Part shown: positions 16,504 through 26,047 of the stretch, one piece after another
Layout: every line of letters begins with the position of its first letter
Numbering within the stretch: position 1 is the first letter of the stretch
NCBI GenBank assembly: GCA_035566895.1
Contig: DATMQA010000074.1
Coordinates: forward strand, 4,562 to 68,561
Source: DATMQA01 sp035566895
GTDB taxonomy: Bacteria > Verrucomicrobiota > Verrucomicrobiia > Limisphaerales > UBA8199
DNA length: 64,000 bases
Direction of reading: 5' to 3'
Notes under the pieces: model-generated
Seen by the model: only the letters and a program-made list of their open reading frames with translations
Database searches by the model: none
Told to the model about the DNA's origin: nothing
Translations under genes and position numbers: made by a program

Positions 16504-19500
16504 ATGACACCCGCACCCGGCGACCGTTGCCAACGGTTTGTCGGTGACAGCCTGCTGCTGACGCTAAAGGACCGCGGGGGCCGGAGCGCGGCCAAAGGGT
16601 GGCGGGCGTTGGTGCGCACCAATTTGGGCCGGGCTGAAGTCCTGCGCCGGGAAATTCTCCGAGCGCACGCCCAAAGTTTGCCCCCGGCGGGTGCTGCCTG
16701 GCGGGATGTGCCCATGGTTCAGGACGAACAGGGGTGGTCTTTGGAGGTCCCCTTGACGGAAGCTGGGTATTTCAAAGCCAAGGCCTACCTCCTGGACCCG
16801 TACGGCTGGCAGCACTGGCCCGAAGGTCCCGATGTGGGAATCTCGGTTCATCCGGACTGCTACCGGACCACGAACATTCTCTACTGCGCTTTCCCCCGGT
16901 TGTTCGGTCCAACCAAAAACGCTGTGCGCGCGCAGGAGGAGAAACTGGAGCGCGCCCTGTCACAATATGATGCAAACGGCTACACCATTATTCCGCCTTC
17001 GGGCAAATTGCGTGAGCTGACCCAGCGCTTGCCTCACATTTTCCAAACCTTGGGCTGCCGCATCCTGCACCTGCTGCCAGTAAATCCGACGCCGACGACT
17101 TACGCACGGTTCGGCCGGTTCGGCAGTCCCTACGCCGCCCTGGACCTCACCGCTATTGATCCGGCGTTGGTAGTGTTCGACAAACGAACGACCGGCATTG
17201 ATCAGTTCCAGGAACTAACCTGCGCCGCTCATCTGCGCGGCGGGCGAGTCTTTCTAGATATTGTTATCAACCATGCCGGCTGGGGTTCGCGCCTCCAGGA
17301 GGAGCATCCGGAATGGTTCCTGCGCCAGGGCGACGGCGCTTTTGCCAGTCCGGGCGCCTGGGGTGTGATTTGGGAAGATCTGGTCGAACTCAAACACCAG
17401 AACGCGGAACTATGGGACAAACTTGCCGCCATGTTTTTGGCCTGGTGCCAGCGCGGCGTGGACGGTTTCCGATGTGATGCGGGGTACAAAGTCCCGCTCC
17501 CTGCCTGGCAGTACATTGTCGCGCGCGTGCAACAGGAATACCCCGAGACCATTTTCCTGCTTGAGGGACTTGGAGGAGCGTGGGAAGCAACCGAGGCGCT
17601 GCTCACTGAGGGAGGTCTGCAATGGGCTTATTCGGAGTTGTTCCAGAATTACTCCGGATTACAGGTTGGCAGTTACCTGGAGCACAGCCATCGCCAGAGC
17701 CGGCGCGTGGGTCTCCTAGTCCATTATAGCGAAACCCACGACAACGAGCGCCTCGCCGCTCACGGACGAGCCTGGTCGCTGATGCGCAATCGACTTTGCG
17801 CGCTGGCGAGCGTCAGCGGCGGGTTTGGTTTCACCTGCGGCGTCGAATGGCTGGCAACCGAAAAAATCAGCGTCCATGGCAGCACCGGCCTGGCCTGGGG
17901 CAATACCGACAATTTGTTGCCTGAACTGACGCGTTTGAATCATCTTTTGGCCGAGCACCCTTGCTTTTTTGACGGGGCGAAGCTGACCCGCGTCAGCCCT
18001 GCCGATTCTCCGGTCTATGCCCTTCTCCGCGAGTCCAACGAAGGCAAAGACATTGTTCTGGTCCTGGTTAACACGGATGTCGAACATGCGCACGCATTGA
18101 GGTTGGACGCGAAGATCAAATTCCAAACCCCAAACTCCAAACCCCAAACTCCACAGTCCACAGTCCAAGGCCGGGACGCCAAGACCTCGGAAGCGAGCCC
18201 GGGCCTTCACCTGCCGCAGCCACAGGGAATCTCCGGTTGGGTCGATTTGCTGGGCCAGGAGGCACCGGAGATAAGATCTCGTAGCGAAGGCACGCTGAAC
18301 TTATCGCTCACGGCTGGCGCCGCTTATTGTCTGGCGCCCACGCCAGTTCCACGGGGATTGCACGGTGAAAAGTATCGCCGGACGCGGGCCCAAGCGGCCT
18401 GGGGACTGACCGCTATGAGCTGCGTGCTTCCGGTTGAACAAATCCGGGTGGCTGACTGGCGCTCGCTCGCCGAGGAAGTGGAACGCTCCCCTTCCGGGTT
18501 CCTCGCCAGGATTTCAACGCTAGCTCATCTTCCGCCCTCCGCGGTCCCTTACCCCTGCGTCATCACCTGGAGCTTGCTCGACGTGCGCCGCATCACATTG
18601 GTACCTCCGGGCCATTGGCTCCTGGTTCAAGACACTGCCCCGTTCCGCGCCGGGCTGCATTCGCGTAGTCAGGATTCACCCGCGAATCAGAATGTCGAGT
18701 CCATTCCCGTGAGCGATGGTCACATCGCCTGCTTCGCGCCGCGGCAGTCGAGCACCGAGGCCACCCTGAAAATCGAGCGGTACGCCGACACGGCTCAGCA
18801 TATCCAAGCGACCATCCGTTTTCTTTCTGCAGAACCGACACTCAGGCATGCCGCGTCATTGGAAGCGCTGCGCCCCACGGACATCGTCCTGCTGACCAAC
18901 GGCCGCGGGGGCATGGCGCGCATCTGCCTCGACCTGGGCCGCGTCATCTCCAAATACGATTGTGTTCTCGGCGCCAACCTGCATTCCAGCTTGCCGGTGG
19001 ACCGACATATCCTGGTCAAACGTCTTCGGGCCTGGCTCAATGCCGACGGGTTTATCTCGCCGCTCGATTTCCAGAGCCTGGCGGATTTCCAGCCGGGCCC
19101 ACCGGCAGTTTGGAAGTTCGTCGCGCAGGCTGGCGACGGTCGCACGGTCGAAATCCAAATGGCGACGGATATGTTAAGCGGTCGCAACACTACCCTCTGC
19201 TGCTTCAGTCGTCCGAGCGCCGCCGAGGCGAGCGGCCAGCAGCTCCCTGACGAAGCTGAGGTCCGCGTCACGGTGCGGCTGGACCTCGAGGACCGCAACT
19301 TTCATTCCGAGACCAGACGCAATGGCGGTGCCGAACACCATTTTTCGACTCACACCGCTTCGCTCAAGAAAGCCGGAGCGCGCCCCTCCTCGGGCGCGGG
19401 CGAACACTTCATCGGTTTCGCCTTCACTCCGGCCTCGAACCGCCAGCTCCGGGTCTTTGCCGATGCGGGCTGCTATCGTCCCCAGCCGGAATGGAGTGAA

Positions 19501-20931
19501 AACATCCCGCATCCGGTCGAACAAAGCCGGGGGCAAGTCAGCAGCGGCGACGCTTTCAGCCCCGGCTGGTTCGAACTGCCTTTGCCCAAGGGCGCGACTG
19601 TAAAACTGGTAGTCACCGCCGACCCCTCGGACCCCCGCCCGGAGGAACTGGAATACGCGCACGCGACAGATTCACCCATCACGCATCACGCAAACCGCCA
19701 GGAACAAAACCTCCCAACATTGCCTGCCACCGTCCAGGACCCAGACTCCTTTAGCCAACAACTCCTCCGGGCTGCCCGGGCCTTCGTGGTCCAGCGCGGA
19801 CAGGGAAAAACCGTCATCGCCGGCTATCCCTGGTTCCTGGATTGGGGCCGGGATACTTTCATTTGTGCGCGCGGCCTGCTGGCGGCGGGCCTCGTCGAAG
19901 ACGTCAAGAACATTCTCCAGACGTTTGCGCGGTTCGAAAAGGACGGCACCCTGCCCAATACGATTTTTGGCGAAGACGCCTCCAATCGCGAAACTTCGGA
20001 CGCCCCATTGTGGTTTGGCCTGGCGGCGGAGGAACTGGCGGACCTCACAGGGCCCATTAGCGCTTTAGGTTCAACGCTTGAGAGCATTGCGCGCAATTAT
20101 ATCCGCGGTACGCCTAACGGCATTCGCATGGACCCGGCGTCGGCTTTGGTCTGGAGCCCCAGCCATTTCACCTGGATGGACACGAATTATCCTGCGGGCA
20201 CGCCGCGAGAGGGTTACCCGGTTGAAACTCAAGCGCTCTGGATTCGCTTGCTGCGCCAGCTTGCCCGCACCGGCACCGGAGCGGAGCGAAAGCGCTGGGG
20301 GTCATTGGCGGCCCAGGCACTGGCTTCACTGGAAGGGCATTTCTGGCGGGAAGACCGCGGCTGGTATGCTGATGTTTTGCTGGCCAAATCCGGCCAGCCG
20401 GCCGCCCAGGCGGGTGTGGATGACGCGCTGCGCTGCAACTGCCTGTTTGCCGTCAGCCTGGGTTTGACGGCGGGCGAACGAGCCAGGCGTTGTGTCCGGG
20501 CCGCGCAGCACTATCTCGTCGTGCCGGGCGCTTTGCGATCGCTGGCCCCGCTGCCCGTCACCGTGCCGCTGCCCGTTCATGGCAGGGACGGCCGCCTGCT
20601 GAACAACCCCAGGGAGCCTTACTGGGGCCGTTACGAAGGCGACGAAGATACCCGGCGCAAACCTGCTTACCACAACGGGACTGCTTGGACATGGGCCTTT
20701 CCCTCATTCTGCGAGGCTCTAGCCCGAGCCTGGGATTTCGCGCCGGAAGCGGTTGACGCTGCCCGGGCGTATCTCGCCAGCGCCGAGCGGCTCATGTCCG
20801 AAGGCTGCCTGGGCCAGGTTCCGGAAATCCTCGACGGAGACGCCCCGCACCTTCAGCGCGGTTGCGACGCCCAGGCTTGGAGCGCAACCGAGGCGCTGCG
20901 CGTGTGGACGGTATTGAAAAAACCGGTTTGA
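16504..20931 (+). CDS. Glycogen debranching enzyme (amylase-like plus amylo-alpha-1,6-glucosidase)
   Basis: About 1475 residues from the ATG at 16504; an upstream in-frame GTG at 16483 is possible. The N-terminal half is a GH13-type transferase domain: FLDIVINHAGWG, VDGFRCDAGYK (nucleophile Asp), FLLEGLGG (Glu) and HYSETHDNERLA. The C-terminal half (~1085-1475) is the GH133 glucosidase domain: YPWFLDWGRDTFICARGLL, TLPNTIFGEDASNRETSDA, VWSPSHFTWMDTNYP and GYPVETQALW. This is the eukaryote-like bifunctional layout, which moves maltosyl units and removes the alpha-1,6 branch glucose of glycogen. Between the halves, residues ~536-556 are encoded by CCAAACT-type heptamers (18112-18172), and ~1060 by a second array (19674-19694), so repeats have entered the frame without breaking it. 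Confidence 0.9.
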   Translation: MTPAPGDRCQRFVGDSLLLTLKDRGGRSAAKGWRALVRTNLGRAEVLRREILRAHAQSLPPAGAAWRDVPMVQDEQGWSLEVPLTEAGYFKAKAYLLDPYGWQHWPEGPDVGISVHPDCYRTTNILYCAFPRLFGPTKNAVRAQEEKLERALSQYDANGYTIIPPSGKLRELTQRLPHIFQTLGCRILHLLPVNPTPTTYARFGRFGSPYAALDLTAIDPALVVFDKRTTGIDQFQELTCAAHLRGGRVFLDIVINHAGWGSRLQEEHPEWFLRQGDGAFASPGAWGVIWEDLVELKHQNAELWDKLAAMFLAWCQRGVDGFRCDAGYKVPLPAWQYIVARVQQEYPETIFLLEGLGGAWEATEALLTEGGLQWAYSELFQNYSGLQVGSYLEHSHRQSRRVGLLVHYSETHDNERLAAHGRAWSLMRNRLCALASVSGGFGFTCGVEWLATEKISVHGSTGLAWGNTDNLLPELTRLNHLLAEHPCFFDGAKLTRVSPADSPVYALLRESNEGKDIVLVLVNTDVEHAHALRLDAKIKFQTPNSKPQTPQSTVQGRDAKTSEASPGLHLPQPQGISGWVDLLGQEAPEIRSRSEGTLNLSLTAGAAYCLAPTPVPRGLHGEKYRRTRAQAAWGLTAMSCVLPVEQIRVADWRSLAEEVERSPSGFLARISTLAHLPPSAVPYPCVITWSLLDVRRITLVPPGHWLLVQDTAPFRAGLHSRSQDSPANQNVESIPVSDGHIACFAPRQSSTEATLKIERYADTAQHIQATIRFLSAEPTLRHAASLEALRPTDIVLLTNGRGGMARICLDLGRVISKYDCVLGANLHSSLPVDRHILVKRLRAWLNADGFISPLDFQSLADFQPGPPAVWKFVAQAGDGRTVEIQMATDMLSGRNTTLCCFSRPSAAEASGQQLPDEAEVRVTVRLDLEDRNFHSETRRNGGAEHHFSTHTASLKKAGARPSSGAGEHFIGFAFTPASNRQLRVFADAGCYRPQPEWSENIPHPVEQSRGQVSSGDAFSPGWFELPLPKGATVKLVVTADPSDPRPEELEYAHATDSPITHHANRQEQNLPTLPATVQDPDSFSQQLLRAARAFVVQRGQGKTVIAGYPWFLDWGRDTFICARGLLAAGLVEDVKNILQTFARFEKDGTLPNTIFGEDASNRETSDAPLWFGLAAEELADLTGPISALGSTLESIARNYIRGTPNGIRMDPASALVWSPSHFTWMDTNYPAGTPREGYPVETQALWIRLLRQLARTGTGAERKRWGSLAAQALASLEGHFWREDRGWYADVLLAKSGQPAAQAGVDDALRCNCLFAVSLGLTAGERARRCVRAAQHYLVVPGALRSLAPLPVTVPLPVHGRDGRLLNNPREPYWGRYEGDEDTRRKPAYHNGTAWTWAFPSFCEALARAWDFAPEAVDAARAYLASAERLMSEGCLGQVPEILDGDAPHLQRGCDAQAWSATEALRVWTVLKKPV
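18112..18172 (+). repeat. Heptamer array inside the debranching-enzyme gene
   Basis: CCAAACC/CCAAACT units followed by CACAGTC units repeat with a 7-bp period inside the coding frame. They encode a Pro/Thr/Ser-rich linker between the two catalytic halves. Confidence 0.8.
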
Positions 20932-20983
20932 CAATCCGCCGGGCGGGTGCAGGTTATGGAAACAACCTAATTCCTTGTATCAG

Positions 20984-21907
20984 ATGAATCTTGTCTATCG
21001 GCCACGCGCGGGGCGCGAACGGGGCCGCCGACAAATCGGCTCCGGTTTCACGCTGATTGAATTAATGGTAGTGATCGCGATCATCGCGATCCTGGCAGCT
21101 CTGCTATTGCCAGCGCTATCAACTGCCAAATCGAAGGCTACAGCGCTTGCCTGCCTGAATAACGAGAGACAACTCGGCTTGGCCTGCTTGATCTACACGG
21201 ACGAGTGCAGCGATCGGCTGCCTTACAACCTGGGCAAGACCGAAATCTGGAAGCTGGAGGCCCAACAACGGTACTTAAACTGGACCACCCCCGTGCTCGA
21301 CTGGGAGGCAACCACTTCGGACAACACCAATAGCGCGTTGGTGACCGAGGGCGGCCTGGGTCCTTACACCAGTCGCACGCCCCGGATCTATCGGTGTCCC
21401 AGCGATCATGCGGTCAGTGATGTGCAGGTTGCTGTCGGATGGAGTGAGCGAGTCCGAAGTATCTCGATGAACGCCATGATCGGCGACGCTGGGCAATTCA
21501 GTCAGAGCGGGGCCAATGTCAACAATCCCGAGTACAAGCAGTTTTTCAAAGTGACCCAGGTGCCAAAACCGTCGCAGATTTTTCTCTTTATCGAGGAGCA
21601 CCCCAACAGCATCGATGACGGATATTTTCTCAACAAGTTCGACAGCCAGACCTGGTTGAGGCTGCCTGCCTCCTGGCATAGGGGCGCGGCCAACGTAAGT
21701 TTCACCGACGGACACCTCGAAACGCACCGCTGGCTGATGGCAAGGACCCGGCAGGCCGTCCAGCCGGGCCTCGCTTACTTGCCGATTTGGGTGCCGTCGG
21801 CGGAGGCGGTTGATTTCAACTGGCTCATGAGCCGCACCAGCACCGAGAACTCTCCTGACAATTACGGATCCACTCCGCCTCCACCCGGCCCACCAAGCTG
21901 GCCGTAG
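20984..21907 (+). CDS. Prepilin-type protein with H-X9-DG tail, second copy
   Basis: About 307 residues from the ATG at 20984 (a TTG at 20975 is in frame but weaker). A long basic leader (RPRAGRERGRRQIG) precedes the prepilin site SG/FTLIELMVV and a hydrophobic helix to about residue 50. HRGAANVSFTDGH near residue 230 is the H-X9-DG motif. The body is Tyr/Asp/Asn-rich and globular, with RIYRCPSDHAV typical of this family. It would be processed by a prepilin peptidase and inserted in a pseudopilus-like structure or the inner membrane. It shares only the N-terminal helix and tail motif with the 5548-6417 protein. The 138 bp after its stop hold nothing recognisable. Confidence 0.9.
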   Translation: MNLVYRPRAGRERGRRQIGSGFTLIELMVVIAIIAILAALLLPALSTAKSKATALACLNNERQLGLACLIYTDECSDRLPYNLGKTEIWKLEAQQRYLNWTTPVLDWEATTSDNTNSALVTEGGLGPYTSRTPRIYRCPSDHAVSDVQVAVGWSERVRSISMNAMIGDAGQFSQSGANVNNPEYKQFFKVTQVPKPSQIFLFIEEHPNSIDDGYFLNKFDSQTWLRLPASWHRGAANVSFTDGHLETHRWLMARTRQAVQPGLAYLPIWVPSAEAVDFNWLMSRTSTENSPDNYGSTPPPPGPPSWP

Positions 21908-22045
21908 CGAATTCTCTTCTATAGTGGACGGGGCTCGAGGTAGAGAGGGGGAAAAAGGCAAATTGGGAGGATCGGCCTATTACGAAAGGGGTGCCGGCAG
22001 ATGCCGCTGACCGGGGTACGATAACTCTGCACTGCGGAATCGGCT

Positions 22046-22909
22046 TCAGAGTTGCGGGAGGAATTTCTGCGCGAAGTCGGGTTCATCAGGACCAGCGAGC
22101 AAATAGGTATTGGCACCGCGGGTCCAGCTCGCCGTCTTCAAACCACTGAGCACCCCGTCCAGCTTTGGGGTTTGGGAAGGCGAGTCCTTGAGCGCTTTGG
22201 TCTTCATCACGAAGAGCCAGAAGTTCTGGTTGGTGGCACGGTTGAAGCAAACCATCGCGACGGGATTGCCGCGCCATGTAAAGGTGGCGCCGCCGGTCAA
22301 ATGCAAGGTTCCCAGGCCTTGGGTCAGTTCGTAGTCGGCGGGGGCGCCTTTTCCCTCGAGGCGCTGGCGGAGTTCCCGCATATTATCGGTCGGCCAGTCC
22401 ATATTGTACCCACGAACGGCCTTGCTCACCATCATGGCTCGATAGTCGGCAAACCGATCAGGCACATTGGGCCGGGGCCAGAGAAGGGCCAGTCCAACCA
22501 ACAGGATTATGGCGGCAGCGGCGCTGAGCGATGGCGGGCGCTGCCACCAGGGCCGTGCGGGAGGTCGTGCCATTTGCCAAAACCTGCTCCACCCGCCAGG
22601 ACCCCTGGAGGAGGAAGGTTCCAAGCCGACCGACTTATCTTCGATGGAACCATCAGGGACGCGGTTAAGGAGGCTACCCGCTTGCGCTTTTTGAGCGGCC
22701 AGGAGGGCGATTTTTAGATGTTCTGGAGCCTCGATTTGGCGGAAGCCGGCACGGATGGCAGTTTGGAAGCGCCGGTGTTGCTCGAACCAGCGCCCCAGTT
22801 CCGGGTCACGCCGGGCGACTTCCATGGCAGCCACAATCTGCGCGTCTTCCGCGTCGGCGGTGCCTGGACGAAACAGGAGCAGAATTTCCTGGGCCTCCTT
22901 GCGCGTCAC
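22046..22909 (-). CDS. Membrane anti-sigma-like protein
   Basis: A 287-residue single-pass protein. The N-terminal ~115 residues are cytoplasmic-type helices (MTRKEAQEILLLFRPG, then AEDAQIVAAMEVARRDPEL), like the zinc-less anti-sigma domains of Verrucomicrobiota and Planctomycetes. One hydrophobic segment follows at ~130-145 (SAAAAIILLVGLALLW). The ~140-residue C-terminal domain lies outside the membrane and contains GLGTLHLTGGATFTWRGN and VCFNRATNQNFWLFV. It overlaps the ECF sigma gene by 4 bp (ATGA). Position and topology argue for an anti-sigma factor that reads an envelope or redox signal. No HxxxCxxC zinc motif is present. It is the last gene of the electron-transfer operon. Confidence 0.75.
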   Translation of the reverse strand: MTRKEAQEILLLFRPGTADAEDAQIVAAMEVARRDPELGRWFEQHRRFQTAIRAGFRQIEAPEHLKIALLAAQKAQAGSLLNRVPDGSIEDKSVGLEPSSSRGPGGWSRFWQMARPPARPWWQRPPSLSAAAAIILLVGLALLWPRPNVPDRFADYRAMMVSKAVRGYNMDWPTDNMRELRQRLEGKGAPADYELTQGLGTLHLTGGATFTWRGNPVAMVCFNRATNQNFWLFVMKTKALKDSPSQTPKLDGVLSGLKTASWTRGANTYLLAGPDEPDFAQKFLPQL

Positions 22910-23598
22910 GGGTGGTCCTCCTGGGGCTTGGCGGGCGAGGCGGCCTTTTTGAGCAGCAGCTCTCTGAGTTGGACGAGGCCCCGCGCGATGCGGGACTTCA
23001 CCGTGCCCAAAGGCACTTCAAGAATCTCAGCGATTTCGTTATAGGAATGGTCTTCAAGATAAAAGAGGGCGACCGCCGCCTGGAACTGGGGATCCACCTG
23101 GGCGAGCAGTTCGACCACGGCCTGTGCATCGAGACGGTTCACAAGGTCGGGATCCAGGCTGGGCAGCTCCTCAGTTGTCTCGGTCAGTTCCTGGTGGGGA
23201 AAACGCGTGCTGCGCCGCTGCTGTTCGAGGAAACGCCGATGGAGGGTGGTGAACAACCAGGCCTTGACTTTTGAGGCATCCAGCAACTGATGGCCCTTGG
23301 TGGCCCAAGTCAGGAAAGTGTCCTGAACCAGGTCGCCAGCGTCGTTCTCAGTGCGTGTTAGGCTCATCGCGAACCGGTACAGCGGGCCGTAATGCAGGTC
23401 CACCAGGTGTTGGAAGTCCAACTCGACCCGCTGGCGGTCTTGATCATAAGAGCTTCGAGCGGCCACAAAGGTTCCGGAGAATTCACCGGAATGTAACGGG
23501 CCTTGCGGCGCCTCGCAAGCCGGGGGTGGGATGGGTGCTGGCGAGCGGCTGCCCCCCAGCCGCCCGCCGGGTCGGGAGCGGGATTGCGCGAGATTCAT
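22906..23598 (-). CDS. ECF RNA polymerase sigma factor
   Basis: A 230-residue sigma-70 family protein with regions 2 and 4 only. Region 2 spans ~60-130 (FQHLVDLHYGPLYRFAMSL, then DAGDLVQDTFLTW). Region 4 spans ~160-215, with the helix-turn-helix HSYNEIAEILEVPLGTVKSR. The start at 23598 overlaps the stop of the cytochrome-barrel gene (ATGA), so it is translationally coupled. The first ~50 residues are a Pro/Arg/Ser-rich extension, part of which (23545-23563) is encoded by a GCGGCTG/CAGCCGC hairpin repeat and is not typical of the family. It likely directs transcription of this operon or a wider envelope regulon and is held by the downstream anti-sigma-like protein. Confidence 0.92.
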   Translation of the reverse strand: MNLAQSRSRPGGRLGGSRSPAPIPPPACEAPQGPLHSGEFSGTFVAARSSYDQDRQRVELDFQHLVDLHYGPLYRFAMSLTRTENDAGDLVQDTFLTWATKGHQLLDASKVKAWLFTTLHRRFLEQQRRSTRFPHQELTETTEELPSLDPDLVNRLDAQAVVELLAQVDPQFQAAVALFYLEDHSYNEIAEILEVPLGTVKSRIARGLVQLRELLLKKAASPAKPQEDHP

Positions 23599-26000
23599 GG
23601 GAGGTGGAAGGCCAAGGTCGCAAAAATAGCGTGGGCCTCGAAGTTGTTCAACGTGCCGCTGGTAGGCTCGTCGTAGTGGTAGAACCGATATTGCAGACCC
23701 AGGGTCTTGCCTTTCGCGAGTTGGTGTTTCACACCAGCCTGCAGGGTGTGTTGGTGATAGTTGAGCCCCAGCGGCAAGCCAAGAGCAAAATTGTCCTGGG
23801 CAAAATGAGCGGTAGAGAAGGCGTAGCTGGCCTCCAGGCTGGTTTTGTCGTTCAGGGCGTAATTCCCGCTAACCACAGCGCTGTAGATATCCCCGGCATA
23901 AGGCTGGATCGAAGGGCTGCCATTGGCAGCGGTGACCGTCCGCGCATTTTCGTAGGTGAGCGTGGAGGAGAGAAAAAGCCGGCGCCAGGGGGTGAGGGTG
24001 GCGTTGAGGCTAACGTTGTGGGAATCATACTCGCCGGCCAATAGTTCACCGCCAGGGGAGATGCCGCTACTCACTGCGTCGGTCGCGGTGCGGTAATGAT
24101 TGACACGCCATTGATAGCTGAGGCTGGTCCGGAGCCAGGCCGCCCATTGCAAGGAGAGTTTGCCGTCTGCCTCATCGGACGCCAACTCCCGCCGGTGGAT
24201 GAAGCCTGGATAGCCTTCCGGCGGGTTGCCGTAAAAATCCTTGATGAAATTGTCATAATCGGTCTGGTTATCGGAGCGGCGATACTGGGCGGTGAAAGCG
24301 ACGCGCCGCCAGGGCGAAGTGTTGAATCCGGCGCGGAAGTCATTCAAATGGCTCGTCGCCTCCGTGCCGAGCAGGAACGGATTCTCGCCGTCCGTTTCGT
24401 TTTCAAATTGGGCGACGCTCTCCTGTTGAAATCGCGCTTCGCCGAACAGTGTTGTGAACGGGATCTTGGTGAAACGCAGACCGACAGTCTGGCTGAAGAT
24501 TCGGCGGTCCAGGTCAGCCGCAAGGTTCTCGAGCGAGAAGGCCTCAGTGTTAAACGGGGGGGTGTTAAAGGTGAAAGTGTTGCTGGCCACGCTCATCCCC
24601 ATCTGGCGGGTCCACTCGTTCTGTACCCCCAGTGAAAGGCTCAGCCCTTCCCAGGGACCGACGAGGCCACTGAGGCTGAAGACGTGCGACTCGCGTTCCA
24701 GTTCAACCTGGTTCGCGGTCCACCCGTAGTCGGTCGTGATTACGTTCATGTCTTGGTTCTGGGGGTTCAAGGTCCCCACGTCCACCGAACCGTCCGCGCG
24801 TAATTTGCTGTAGAGGTAACCGCCGGAAGCGAACAGCCAGCCCGTGAATTGCTTTTCCATGTGAAAGGCGTTGGCGCCGAGGAAATAGCTCTGCCGCTCG
24901 CTGGCATTGTTGAAGGCCGGAGAAGGGGACCCGTTGGTCGAAAGCAATTCGTTCGACTGATAAGTGCCGAGCTTATACCATTCGCCGCGCAAGTTGTCGC
25001 TCAACTCGAAGCCGGCCAACTCATAATCCACGTCCAACTTCAGGATGTGGACCTTCTCAGAGAGCCCCTTGAACCCCGGATAGATGTTGTTAGTGAGGGT
25101 ACCATGGCTGACCGCCCCCCACTCGAGAGTGGCTTCTGTTCCGTCGCGGTACTGGTATTCGTAGCCCAGAACGATGCGGGGCCAGCGAGGCAGCGTCAGG
25201 CCAAAATCTGCCCAGGCCCGGCCCACGTCCAGGTGCAGATCGCGATTCAGATCAAAGGCGGGCGGTGAAAACAAAGGGTTATAGCCGCCGGTATCGTCGT
25301 AATACTTGCGAAACTGCGACCAGCCGAAGCGGGTGAAGCCCAGATCGTCTTTTTGCGCCAAGAGTGTCAGTCGGTAATCATCCAGCAGCACATGGCCGCC
25401 GAGAGTGACCTTGGAGTCCGGACCCGGCTTATCGGTCATTTCAAACTCTTCCAGGCTGCCATTCCAGCCTTCGCGCTGCCAATAGAGCTCGCGGAATTTT
25501 TTTGCGTCGCCGTGGACGGTGGTCCAGCCAACAGTCGGCGTGGTGGTCGCTTCCACTTTCGGTTCCGGCGCCACAGTTTCCCAGACGACACCCTGGTCGA
25601 TCCAGGCGCGTAAAAGGCCGACCTGCTCCGGGGTGAGAGGCGTGCCGCGGCCTTCCGGCGGCATTTCCATGTCGGGCACAAGGCGGGCGACGTTGTGGAT
25701 GAGCGGGCTGTTGGCGCTTTGGCCGGGGAGAATATCCGGACCGTTCTCGCCGCCCTTAAGAGCGGATTCGCGGCTGGTGAGGCGAAGCCCGCTTTTCGGC
25801 TTCTCATTGGAATGGCATTTCAGGCAATTGTTTTGCAGAATAGGTTTGATGTCGCGAGCAAAATCGATTTGCTGCGGGGCCGGGGGCGGCAATCGGCTTT
25901 CATCGATGGGCGCGGCCACGCACGCTTTCCCAATGGCCCAGCACAGCATCACCGCAGACCAGGAGCTCGGGCGGTTACGGCATTTCTGAATCGTTTTCAC
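23595..26000 (-). CDS. PSCyt1 haem domain fused to MtrB/PioB-like outer-membrane beta-barrel
   Basis: 801 residues with a leader ending about residue 30. Residues ~48-140 are a planctomycete-type cytochrome c domain (PSCyt1): FARDIKPILQNNCLKCH with the haem motif C59-x2-C62-H63, GGENGPDILPG, and MEMPPEG supplying a Met axial-ligand candidate. After a linker, residues ~190-801 show alternating polar/aromatic strands throughout (EYQYRDGTEATLEW, LSLGVQNEWTR, TAQYRRSDNQ, HAIFATLAFHLP), as in the MtrB/PioB porins that sheath a multiheme cytochrome across the outer membrane. It sits 47 bp downstream of a DmsE/MtrA-like cytochrome gene. Known MtrB proteins carry no haem, so the fusion is unusual. 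The barrel assignment rests on pattern, not alignment; alternatively it is a haem-bearing surface porin of another kind. Confidence 0.75.
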   Translation of the reverse strand: MKTIQKCRNRPSSWSAVMLCWAIGKACVAAPIDESRLPPPAPQQIDFARDIKPILQNNCLKCHSNEKPKSGLRLTSRESALKGGENGPDILPGQSANSPLIHNVARLVPDMEMPPEGRGTPLTPEQVGLLRAWIDQGVVWETVAPEPKVEATTTPTVGWTTVHGDAKKFRELYWQREGWNGSLEEFEMTDKPGPDSKVTLGGHVLLDDYRLTLLAQKDDLGFTRFGWSQFRKYYDDTGGYNPLFSPPAFDLNRDLHLDVGRAWADFGLTLPRWPRIVLGYEYQYRDGTEATLEWGAVSHGTLTNNIYPGFKGLSEKVHILKLDVDYELAGFELSDNLRGEWYKLGTYQSNELLSTNGSPSPAFNNASERQSYFLGANAFHMEKQFTGWLFASGGYLYSKLRADGSVDVGTLNPQNQDMNVITTDYGWTANQVELERESHVFSLSGLVGPWEGLSLSLGVQNEWTRQMGMSVASNTFTFNTPPFNTEAFSLENLAADLDRRIFSQTVGLRFTKIPFTTLFGEARFQQESVAQFENETDGENPFLLGTEATSHLNDFRAGFNTSPWRRVAFTAQYRRSDNQTDYDNFIKDFYGNPPEGYPGFIHRRELASDEADGKLSLQWAAWLRTSLSYQWRVNHYRTATDAVSSGISPGGELLAGEYDSHNVSLNATLTPWRRLFLSSTLTYENARTVTAANGSPSIQPYAGDIYSAVVSGNYALNDKTSLEASYAFSTAHFAQDNFALGLPLGLNYHQHTLQAGVKHQLAKGKTLGLQYRFYHYDEPTSGTLNNFEAHAIFATLAFHLP

Positions 26001-26042
26001 GTTTCACGTTTCACGTTTTACGTTTCACGCATCACGCATCAT
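25993..26042. repeat. ACGTTTC heptamer array between the cytochrome and barrel genes
   Basis: About seven tandem units (CACGTTT, then CACGCAT at the right end) with a 7-bp period. The array fills the 47-bp gap in the operon and touches the start of the barrel gene. Confidence 0.85.
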
Positions 26043-26047
26043 GTCTC

